Source: a virus
Reading direction: 5' to 3' (one strand)
IMG/VR virus record: IMGVR_UViG_3300001533_001828
Location: 1-53,545 of that record
DNA: 53,545 nucleotides
This document shows, one piece after another, positions 1 through 4,923 of this stretch. A program made the translations under genes and the position numbers. The notes below the pieces were generated by a model, which was given only the letters and a program-made list of their open reading frames with translations, was not told the DNA's origin and searched no databases. Positions within the stretch are counted from its first letter, which is position 1; the number at the start of each line of letters is the position of its first letter.

Positions 1-1
1 A

Positions 2-130
2 AATCTTCTGCAACTTGCAAAGATTTATGGTCATGAAACTGGTAATTGTTCATTGTGTGGTCGCACTCTGAGCGATCCATTATCAATTCAAATGGGCATT
101 GGTCCTGTTTGTGCAAAAAGACTTTCTTGA
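2..130 (+). CDS. DUF6011-like zinc-finger protein, C-terminal part (5' end outside window)
   Basis: This frame is open from the window edge and stops at TGA 128-130, giving 42 residues. The visible part reads NCSLCGRTL, then MGIGPVCAKRLS. The paired C-x2-C followed by G-I-G-P-x-C is the pattern of DUF6011-type small zinc-binding domains, which occur at the ends of many phage and bacterial proteins of varied function. The start and any N-terminal catalytic domain lie upstream, so the role of the whole protein cannot be told. Its stop codon abuts a 75-base repeat that recurs 1000 bases downstream. The domain call rests on motif recognition only. Confidence 0.7.
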   Translation, partial: NLLQLAKIYGHETGNCSLCGRTLSDPLSIQMGIGPVCAKRLS

Positions 131-206
131 GTCTCATACAGTCCCAGACCACTTGTACAACTGGCACAATCATCACCCCAAACCCCTCCAAAATGCCCTA
201 CAATAC
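130..206 (+). repeat. Repeat copy A: dyad plus promoter-like element
   Basis: Bases 130-156 are identical to 1130-1156, and similarity continues with scattered differences to about 206. The element contains a near-palindrome, CCACTTG-TA-CAACTGG (149-164, one mismatched pair), and ends in a -10-like TACAAT (199-204). The preferred start of the next gene, ATG 193, lies inside the repeat's conserved AAAATGC. Its layout, stem-loop plus promoter between small genes, resembles the early-promoter stem-loop cassettes described in other T4-type phages; that parallel is inference. Confidence 0.75.
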
Positions 207-414
207 ACCTGTAGTCAATCAGAGCACTATGTACATCTCTTGTCCTTTAACATTTGATCTAGAAGATGCTGAATGGTTTGATGATTATCAAAATGCAGTA
301 GATAGTGCTCTTGATTGGAGTGTTGAACTAAATGGTGAAAATGTGATTGTTTATGAAGCAGTAGATGGTCCTTATGGTTATGACTTCTCTCCTATGAAGT
401 CTATTATTGCATAA
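193..414 (+). CDS. Hypothetical small acidic protein, 73 aa
   Basis: This is an unrecognised acidic protein with the core LTFDLEDAEWFDDYQNAVDSA and aromatic residues near both ends. The frame is open from position 46, but the upstream part is the out-of-frame shadow of the DUF6011-like gene and the repeat, so the start is placed at ATG 193. That ATG lies in a part of the repeat also present in copy B, so ATG 229 (residue M13, just before YISCPLTF) is a credible alternative. No clear ribosome binding site precedes either. No transmembrane segment or known motif is seen. Coding status is supported by composition and by neighbouring same-strand small genes; function is unknown. Confidence 0.6.
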   Translation: MPYNTPVVNQSTMYISCPLTFDLEDAEWFDDYQNAVDSALDWSVELNGENVIVYEAVDGPYGYDFSPMKSIIA

Positions 415-453
415 AGATAATTCTCCTTTCTCTCTCTCTATCTCTTCTATCTT

Positions 454-645
454 ATGAACAAACTCACTAAAGCACAAAAAGAAATCCTTCTTACTCTTGA
501 GAATGGTGATGAAGTTCTTAATTATACTCAACGTATGCGATCAATTCAACCACTCATTGATGCAGGTATTGTTTATATTAAAGAGACTAAAGATTCAAAT
601 GGTATTACAGAAGATGTAAGAGTTGCATTAGTTCTTACACAATGA
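454..645 (+). CDS. Hypothetical protein, 63 aa, possible helix-turn-helix
   Basis: This small charged protein begins MNKLTKAQKEILLTLENGD and continues QRMRSIQPLIDAGIVYIKE. The pattern of an amphipathic helix, a short loop, then a helix ending in an I-x-Y-I-K-E strand resembles a minimal winged-helix fold, but no family is recognised. The stop overlaps the next start in an ATGA arrangement (642-645), suggesting translational coupling. The upstream region is a CT-rich run (about 421-450) without a purine-rich ribosome binding site. Confidence 0.65.
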   Translation: MNKLTKAQKEILLTLENGDEVLNYTQRMRSIQPLIDAGIVYIKETKDSNGITEDVRVALVLTQ

Positions 646-803
646 CTACTGCTAAAAGAATGGAAAAGGCATTTCTTAAACAGTGCTTTATTCTTATCAA
701 TGAAGTACAAGATAAGAGCATGATACATAAAGAGTTTCAACCTTATCGTAAATCACTCTGGCAACCAAAGAATAGAGGCAAAAAAACAGTTAAAGTTAGT
801 TGA
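642..803 (+). CDS. Hypothetical small basic protein, 53 aa
   Basis: The reading frame starts at ATG 642, overlapping the preceding stop as ATGA, and ends at TGA 801-803. The product is basic, with a C-terminus rich in Lys and Arg (NRGKKTVKVS) and a hydrophobic stretch KAFLKQCFILINEV. No family is recognised. Support comes from the coupled overlap, its position directly downstream of another small gene and the hairpin that follows its stop. A basic tail of this kind can bind nucleic acid, but nothing here shows that it does. Confidence 0.55.
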   Translation: MTTAKRMEKAFLKQCFILINEVQDKSMIHKEFQPYRKSLWQPKNRGKKTVKVS

Positions 804-816
804 TAAGGTATAAAAA

Positions 817-848
817 AATACATTTATTCATTGTAGAATAAATGTATT
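817..848. terminator. Perfect 13-bp stem-loop after the small-gene pair
   Basis: AATACATTTATTC (817-829) pairs perfectly with GAATAAATGTATT (836-848) around a six-base loop. On the + strand the stem is followed by A-rich DNA rather than a T run. On the - strand the A run at 812-818 supplies a T tract. It may therefore terminate antisense transcription or act as an RNA-stabilising hairpin. The stem is AT-rich and weak. Confidence 0.5.
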
Positions 849-919
849 AAAAAATATACTTAAGTGATTGTTAAGTTGTGGAAAAACCTGTGGAAAACTT
901 GTTATATCTCTTAATATCT

Positions 920-1003
920 CTTATGTTAGTGTTTATATCTCTTAATGCTTGTAGTTCTTATCTTATGTGAGTGTTTATATCTCTTAATGTCTCTAGTTCT
1001 TGT
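920..1003. repeat. 42-bp imperfect tandem repeat, two units
   Basis: Units 920-961 and 962-1003 share an opening CTTATGT(T/G)AGTG followed by TTATATCTCTTAATG. Divergence is greater in the second half, where both retain TAGTTCTT. A further partial copy of the TTATATCTCTTAAT core lies just upstream at 902-915. Confidence 0.7.
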
Positions 1004-1129
1004 GGTCTTAGCCCGCATAATACCATAAGTCTCAAAAAATGTCAAGGGTATAAATTACTTCCCAAAGACTGAATTATTTATACAAGTTTTATTTTCTATA
1101 AGGGCATCAAATGTTTGAATCTCAACACA

Positions 1130-1204
1130 AGTCTCATACAGTCCCAGACCACTTGTGCAAGTGGCACAGTCACCTTCCCACGGACCCCAAAATGCGCTAT
1201 ACTG
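1130..1204 (+). repeat. Repeat copy B: perfect dyad plus promoter-like element
   Basis: This copy begins exactly 1000 bases after copy A. It contains a perfect inverted repeat, CCACTTG (1149-1155) and CAAGTGG (1158-1164), and an overlapping alternative hairpin TGTGC (1154-1158) with GCACA (1164-1168). Downstream, TTCCCA (1175-1180) and TATACT (1198-1203) are spaced by 17 bases, a plausible sigma-70-type promoter for the small paralogous genes that follow. Confidence 0.75.
1175..1203 (+). promoter_or_regulatory. Candidate sigma-70-type promoter in repeat copy B
   Basis: The -35-like TTCCCA (4 of 6 matches to TTGACA) and the -10-like TATACT (5 of 6 matches to TATAAT) are 17 bases apart and read toward the gene at 1281. 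The -10 position is partly kept in copy A (TACAAT, 199-204), which supports a functional role. Strength is unknown. Confidence 0.45.
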
Positions 1205-1280
1205 TAAGGGTGATGGGGAGAGAGTGAGAGTAAAACTTTCTCTTTATCATATTAACCAAACACGTTACTTTCTTTTTATT

Positions 1281-1457
1281 ATGCTCAATCGTCAGACTGT
1301 TATTGGTATGCTCCGTCAGGGAAAAACATCCAATCAGATTCTTGATATTCTTGATGTTATTGTGAATGATCTTCGGGAGAGTGTTTGTGAAGCACAAGGT
1401 ATTGCTAATTGCCCCGAGAATGAGGATGAAATTAGTGCTATGATGATCCTTAACTGA
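1281..1457 (+). CDS. Hypothetical small protein, 58 aa (tandem paralogue 1)
   Basis: The start is placed at ATG 1281 (MLNRQTVIGMLRQG) rather than further upstream in the same frame, because the upstream part runs through the promoter-like repeat. The core RQTVIGMLRQGKTSNQILDI is clearly related to the next gene's QRDVFVGMLRVGNTGEDVLS, so the two are tandem paralogues. The pattern suggests two short amphipathic helices with an acidic tail (NCPENEDEISAMMILN). I do not recognise the family. Such small modular proteins are common in the variable regions of T4-type phages and are often early-expressed host modifiers, but that role is inferred from context only. Confidence 0.65.
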   Translation: MLNRQTVIGMLRQGKTSNQILDILDVIVNDLRESVCEAQGIANCPENEDEISAMMILN

Positions 1458-1499
1458 TAAAAATTTTAAGTACCTTCTAAGTCCTTCTACATTCGTTCT

Positions 1500-1631
1500 A
1501 TGATGATTATTACTCGTTCTCAACGTGATGTATTCGTTGGTATGCTTCGTGTTGGAAATACTGGGGAAGATGTTCTGAGTATTCTTGATATCATCATTCG
1601 TGATGTTTCTGATAATCAAGATGATTCGTGA
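1500..1631 (+). CDS. Hypothetical small protein, 43 aa (tandem paralogue 2)
   Basis: This frame starts with two consecutive ATG codons (1500, 1503) and ends at TGA 1629-1631. The product matches the preceding gene along its length: VGMLR(V/Q)G, then VLSILDIIIRDV against ILDILDVIVNDL, with an acidic end (SDNQDD). Similarity to a neighbour in the same orientation is the main evidence that so short a frame is a gene. It lacks the longer tail of its paralogue. The function is unknown. Its stop is followed within 13 bases by the first of a second group of TGTGGAAAA sites. Confidence 0.6.
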   Translation: MMIITRSQRDVFVGMLRVGNTGEDVLSILDIIIRDVSDNQDDS

Positions 1632-1642
1632 TTGAGTTAAAC

Positions 1643-1666
1643 CTGTGGAAAAAAAGTTTTCCACAG
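1643..1666. repeat. Perfect inverted repeat of the TTTTCCACA 9-mer
   Basis: CTGTGGAAAA (1643-1652) and TTTTCCACAG (1657-1666) form a perfect 10-bp dyad around AAAG. The arms are two copies of the 9-mer that occurs seven times between 877 and 1803. The spacing suits either paired protein binding or a hairpin. Confidence 0.75.
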
Positions 1667-1822
1667 ATAATTGAACACTTTCCCCTATAGGAACCTAAAG
1701 AAATAACACTCAATAGTTTTCCACAGGTTTTATAAAAATCCTAGTATTTACAGTACTTTATGATTTTCGTCCTGTGGAAAACTATTCGTTATTCTGTGGA
1801 AAACTTATAATGTTCGTTATCT

Positions 1823-1945
1823 TATACCCTGGGTATAGTTTCTAATTATAATCCCTAGGCATCTGTTAGTCCATTATTCGTCCCCCAGTTCGTGTTAGTT
1901 TAACCCTAGATATAGTTTCTAATTATAACCCTGGGTATAGTTTCT
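1823..1945. repeat. Three-copy palindromic repeat (TATACCC-T-GGGTATA family)
   Basis: Copy 1 (1823-1848) has the perfect dyad TATACCC-T-GGGTATA followed by GTTTCTAATTATAA. Copy 2 begins near 1901 (TAACCCTAGATATAG, then TTTCTAATTATAA). Copy 3 begins near 1924 (TATAACCCTGGGTATAG, then TTTCTA). Copies 2 and 3 are almost adjacent. The shape suggests an operator-like binding site, but no binding protein is identified. Confidence 0.65.
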
Positions 1946-2080
1946 ATTATTATCATACAGTTCTATATGTAAAATAACATTTATTGTTCGTGTATAATAA
2001 TTAGTTCGTTATCGCAATCCCCAGTATATTATAATTGACAGTGTTTTCTGATTCTTATTGTTGATTATTATAAACCGATG

Positions 2081-2129
2081 CCCCCCCCCTATAAAGGTAT
2101 AAAGGTATAAAGGTATAAAGGTATAAAGG
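2081..2129. repeat. C9 run followed by five tandem TATAAAGG units
   Basis: Nine C residues (2081-2089) are followed by five perfect 8-bp units, TATAAAGG, at 2090-2129. The unit resembles the T4-type late -10 box TATAAATA in six of eight positions. Both tracts are prone to slippage, so copy number may vary between isolates or in assembly. Confidence 0.85.
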
Positions 2130-2326
2130 GGTTCTAAGGTTTTTTATAAACCCTAAAATAAAAAACACTAACTTCCCTAACCTACAACGAACCAAAAACG
2201 AGAGAGTGAATATGATTGATTTAAAATCAATTTTAGGTTTATCTTTATATAAAAAAAATTTCTGGGGGGAAAAATCGCCAAAAAGGTTTAATAGGATAAA
2301 TATAAAAAAATATAAGTATAATAAAA

Positions 2327-2479
2327 ATGCAGACATATATGATAGAAGTGAGGGGAAAGAAGATACTTTCACAAGTCTCACAAAAAGAATTACAGGACAA
2401 ATTAAAATTAATCAGAGGTCTTGTATGGACATCTGGTGGTGATGATAAGGATATCAAAGTAACACTAAATAAAGCATAA
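2327..2479 (+). CDS. Hypothetical small protein, 50 aa
   Basis: The frame ATG 2327 to TAA 2477-2479 encodes a balanced, soluble protein containing VRGKKILSQVSQKELQDKLK and later VWTSGGDDKDIKVTLNKA. A second ATG at 2339 (MIEVRGKK) is an equally good start. Composition looks far more protein-like than the overlapping frame that begins at 2206 and reads into a Trp-Trp stop. I do not recognise the family with certainty. The central helix and the GGDDKDI turn suggest a small folded protein. No clear ribosome binding site is visible. Confidence 0.6.
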   Translation: MQTYMIEVRGKKILSQVSQKELQDKLKLIRGLVWTSGGDDKDIKVTLNKA

Positions 2480-2542
2480 TCACCTTGCAGAATTTGGTTT
2501 GGGGTGATAGAATATCAACGTTAGTAAAACTATTAATTTTTT

Positions 2543-3298
2543 ATGGCTAAAGGATTTACTGTTAAAACTGTAGCACCAAAAAAGGATAAATCATCAGAAA
2601 ACATTTTTAATATTAATGAAGCAAAAGAAATGATTCGAGGTAAGACAGTTGTATTCTGTCTTCCTGGTCGAGGAGTTTCTTATACATTTCTTAAAAATTT
2701 TGTACAATTATGTTTTGATCTTGTACAATCAGGTGCAAGCATTCAAATTTCTCAGGATTATTCATCAATGGTGAATTTTGCTCGATGTAAAGTTCTTGGT
2801 GCAAATGTACTAAGGGGACCAAAACAAAAACCTTGGGATGGAAAGTTAAATTATGATTATCAATTATGGATTGATAGTGATATTGTATTTGATATTGAGA
2901 AATTTTATCGTCTTGTTGTAATGGATAAAGATATTGCAGCTGGATGGTATTGTACAGAAGATGGACACACAACATCAGTTGCACATTGGTTAGAAGAAGA
3001 TGACTTCCGCACCAATGGTGGTGTGATGAATCACGAAACATTGGAATCAATGTCCAAACGTAAAAAACCATTTACTGTTGATTATACAGGATTTGGTTGG
3101 GTACTTATTAAGAATGGAGTATTTGAGAATCTTGAATACCCTTGGTTTGCTCCTAAGATGCAAGTATTTGAATCTGGAGAAGTTCAAGATATGTGTGGTG
3201 AAGATGTATCATTCTGCCTTGATGCAAAAGAGGCAGGATATGAAATTTGGTGTGATCCAAAAATTCGTGTGGGGCACGAAAAGACTAGGATTATTTGA
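2543..3298 (+). CDS. Glycosyltransferase-like protein (GT-A fold)
   Basis: This 251-aa protein has the features of a GT-A sugar transferase. A Rossmann-like start (TVVFCLPGRGVSYTFLKNF) sits at about residues 35-55, and a DxD-type metal and nucleotide-sugar site, LWIDSDIVF, at about 108-116. The C-terminal GEDVSFCLDAKEAGYEIWCD (about 218-237) matches the acidic acceptor motif of such enzymes. A hydrophobic start after residue 30 is not a signal peptide. Sugar donor and acceptor cannot be told; modification of virion proteins, DNA or host surface are all possible. The next features downstream are a long stem-loop and a tandem repeat array, so the gene is probably transcribed on its own. Confidence 0.75.
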   Translation: MAKGFTVKTVAPKKDKSSENIFNINEAKEMIRGKTVVFCLPGRGVSYTFLKNFVQLCFDLVQSGASIQISQDYSSMVNFARCKVLGANVLRGPKQKPWDGKLNYDYQLWIDSDIVFDIEKFYRLVVMDKDIAAGWYCTEDGHTTSVAHWLEEDDFRTNGGVMNHETLESMSKRKKPFTVDYTGFGWVLIKNGVFENLEYPWFAPKMQVFESGEVQDMCGEDVSFCLDAKEAGYEIWCDPKIRVGHEKTRII

Positions 3299-3328
3299 TA
3301 ATATAATTCTCAGGCAAAAATATTATAA

Positions 3329-3402
3329 TATAGAGATTTTTTTATTTTTAGAGTTTATATCTTATATTCTCTATTATAATAAAAAATCTCTATAATTATT
3401 TT
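3329..3402 (+). terminator. Long stem-loop terminator after the glycosyltransferase gene
   Basis: TATAGAGATTTTTT (3329-3342) pairs perfectly with AAAAAATCTCTATA (3381-3394). The loop contains a smaller AGAG/CTCT hairpin. The stem is followed by ATTATTTTTT (3395-3404), so it could end + strand transcription after the gene that stops at 3298. Confidence 0.6.
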
Positions 3403-3460
3403 TTACCTACTAATATATTCTCTCTCTCTCACTCTCTCAGATCCTCTTGATCTTTTTACT

Positions 3461-3579
3461 ATTCTAGACCTTATTCTAGACCTTATTCTAGACCTTATTC
3501 TAGACCTTATTCTAGACCTTATTCTAGACCTTATTCTAGACCTTATTTAGACCTTATTCTAGACCTTATTCTAGACCTT
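3461..3579. repeat. Ten-unit 12-bp tandem repeat (ATTCTAGACCTT)
   Basis: Seven perfect units (3461-3544) are followed by one 11-base unit that lacks the C (3545-3555), then two more perfect units (3556-3579). Each perfect unit contains the palindrome TCTAGA. The near-perfect identity implies recent expansion by slippage. No gene overlaps it. Confidence 0.9.
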
Positions 3580-3643
3580 ATAATTTTCGCGCAAAAAACC
3601 CGCCAAAAACCGCTTTAAGAGAAAAAACTAGGAGAAATTTAAA

Positions 3644-3778
3644 ATGGCACTAAACAAAAAAGATGTAAAAATTGAAAGCAAACCAAAAACAACACTTCAA
3701 GGAAGTGGGAAAAATACAAAATATTCTGCAACTAGTAGAAATGCTGCTAGAAAAAAATATAGAGGACAAGGTAAATAA
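3644..3778 (+). CDS. Small basic Lys/Arg-rich protein, 44 aa
   Basis: ATG 3644 is preceded by a good ribosome binding site, AGGAG (3630-3634), nine bases upstream. The protein begins MALNKKDVKIESKPKTTLQG and ends NAARKKYRGQGK. It is strongly basic, rich in Ser/Thr/Lys and lacks hydrophobic segments, so it is probably disordered and may bind nucleic acid. Its stop is followed within six bases by a textbook terminator, making a self-contained transcription unit. I do not recognise a named family. Possible roles include a DNA-associated virion component or an early effector; neither is shown by the sequence. Confidence 0.75.
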   Translation: MALNKKDVKIESKPKTTLQGSGKNTKYSATSRNAARKKYRGQGK

Positions 3779-3783
3779 ATATT

Positions 3784-3809
3784 AAAAGATGCGTTTAGCA
3801 TCTTTTTTT
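3784..3809 (+). terminator. Rho-independent terminator
   Basis: AAAAGATGC (3784-3792) and GCATCTTTT (3798-3806) form a nine-pair stem with loop GTTTA, running into seven Ts (3803-3809). It separates the small basic protein gene from the baseplate cluster. Confidence 0.85.
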
Positions 3810-3826
3810 GTATCTTGGGTATCTTT

Positions 3827-4483
3827 ATGTCCTGTTTAATATCTAATCTACCCTCTCAAGAGGTATGGGTAAGGAAAGAATATCTTACAGATCACCAAAG
3901 TGGTCATGGAGAATACGAAAAAGGAATATGGGTTTCGGTAAAGTCTATACCAGGAAGAGCATTTTATTTTGAAACATATTTACCAGAATATGCAGCATTA
4001 TATGATAAATTACCTATTAGTGCATTTTTATCAGAACCAAAAAAACCAGATCCAGATATGACACTTCATAATCTCCAATTTTGGAATTGTATGGATTATG
4101 GTGTTGTTACTGTGCAAAAGCAATTCATAGGTTCTATGAATTATGAAGTTTATACTAGAGATTATGGATCAATTCGTGGTACTTATATTTGCACAATAGA
4201 TAACTATCATCAAGATCCAGATGTTATTGATTATGCAACAAGTGAAAATCCATCAGAACATAAATCACACAATCTAATTGAACTTGTTAATGGACAATAT
4301 GCACTATATCCAAATAATAGAATGCGTGTATATGATAATAGTTTGACACCACCAGAACCAAAAACTCCGGATTTTAAAGTATCTACAGAATACTATCAAG
4401 TTGAAAATGGTTACGATTTAATGGGACTAGGAGATCAAGAGTCTTATTTCTGGGAGACAAAAAAAGAAAGAGGAATTTCATAA
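3827..4483 (+). CDS. Conserved hypothetical protein preceding gene 25, 218 aa
   Basis: The start is set at ATG 3827 (MSCLISNLPSQEVWVRKEYL); a TTG twelve bases earlier is in frame but less likely. The protein is rich in Tyr, Trp and Pro and looks globular and soluble, with segments such as VWVRKEYLTDHQSGHGEYEK and LHNLQFWNCMDYGVVTVQKQ. I do not recognise a T4 counterpart. Its position immediately before genes 25, 6 and 7 makes a role in baseplate assembly or structure plausible; the place of T4 gp53 is one possibility that I could not confirm from sequence. Confidence 0.8.
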   Translation: MSCLISNLPSQEVWVRKEYLTDHQSGHGEYEKGIWVSVKSIPGRAFYFETYLPEYAALYDKLPISAFLSEPKKPDPDMTLHNLQFWNCMDYGVVTVQKQFIGSMNYEVYTRDYGSIRGTYICTIDNYHQDPDVIDYATSENPSEHKSHNLIELVNGQYALYPNNRMRVYDNSLTPPEPKTPDFKVSTEYYQVENGYDLMGLGDQESYFWETKKERGIS

Positions 4484-4521
4484 TAAAAAGTATTATAGAT
4501 ATATTAAAAGTGTATTTCTGA

Positions 4522-4923
4522 ATGTCAGTTAAAATCTCAAGGAGTTTTAAAGATATAAGTTTGTCTTTTACTAGACATCCAGTAACTAATGATATCACCA
4601 TTCTTAGAAATGAAGATGCAATTAAAAAATCTGTAATTAATTTAGTAAAAACAAATATTGGTGAAAGGTTTTTTAATCCAATTCTTGGATCAGGGGTTAT
4701 TAACTCTTTATTTGAACTTCAATCATCAGGAGTTGAATCATCACTAGAAGAAGAAATTACCACGCTGTTAAATAATTTTGAACCAAGAATAAGTTTAAAT
4801 AGTGTTATAGTTCAAATAATTGAAGATAGTAATGAACTCGAAGTTAAAATATCATATAATATTGTTGGATTACCAGTTCCAAACCAAAATATAGAATTTA
4901 TTTTACAACCAAGTAAAGTGTAA
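4522..4923 (+). CDS. 25: gp25, baseplate wedge subunit
   Basis: This 133-aa protein matches the GPW/gp25 family in length (T4 gp25 is 132 aa) and pattern. It has an N-terminal SLSFTRHPVTNDITILRNED, the family motif VKTNIGERFFNPILGSG (about residues 42-58), a central acidic helix (SSLEEEITTLLNNF) and a C-terminal strand pair. In T4, gp25 joins gp6 and gp53 to complete the wedge and forms the sheath-like start point at the baseplate. The gene abuts gene 6: the last A of its TAA is the first base of the gene 6 ATG, so the two are probably translationally coupled. Confidence 0.93.
   Translation: MSVKISRSFKDISLSFTRHPVTNDITILRNEDAIKKSVINLVKTNIGERFFNPILGSGVINSLFELQSSGVESSLEEEITTLLNNFEPRISLNSVIVQIIEDSNELEVKISYNIVGLPVPNQNIEFILQPSKV

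Larger units (their letters stand above)
804..1280. other. Non-coding accessory gap with several repeat families
   Basis: No convincing gene lies here. The gap contains the hairpin at 817-848, two TGTGGAAAA 9-mers (877-885, 889-897), a 42-bp tandem repeat (920-961 and 962-1003) and repeat copy B (1130-1204). TTATATCTCTTAAT occurs three times (902, 933, 974). The stretch 1010-1130 shows no further structure that I can name. Confidence 0.7.
1632..2326. other. About 700-bp non-coding gap, repeat-dense
   Basis: I see no supported gene here. A weak + strand frame begins at GTG 2206 / ATG 2212 behind a GAGAG-like site, but it overlaps the better gene at 2327. The gap holds five TTTTCCACA/TGTGGAAAA sites, one pair forming a perfect inverted repeat (1643-1666). 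It also holds three copies of a TACCCTGGGTATAG-type element (1823-1945), a C9 run, and five tandem TATAAAGG units (2090-2129). Several TATAAT hexamers (1993, 2030) lack convincing -35 partners. Confidence 0.7.
3299..3643. other. Non-coding gap with terminator and 12-bp tandem array
   Basis: The 345-base gap contains the stem-loop at 3329-3402, a CT-rich run (3419-3440) and the ATTCTAGACCTT array (3461-3579). A TATAAT (3579-3584) at the edge of the array could serve as a -10 for the small gene at 3644, but the -35 would fall within the repeats and is poor. No gene is seen. Confidence 0.7.

Noticed and set aside
46-192. N-terminal extension of the 73-aa gene
   Set aside because: It overlaps the end of the DUF6011-like gene out of frame and most of repeat copy A; ATG 193 is the more sensible start.
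1197-1664. Long open frame on the - strand (155 aa)
   Set aside because: It lies antisense to two mutually similar + strand small genes and crosses the promoter-like repeat; its product has no recognisable features, and all other genes are on the + strand.
2480-2542. ATCACC ... GGTGAT inverted pair as a terminator
   Set aside because: The stem is six pairs with a loop of roughly 20 bases and no T run follows.
3461-3579. Possible CRISPR array
   Set aside because: Units are 12 bases and directly adjacent with no spacers; this is a simple tandem repeat.
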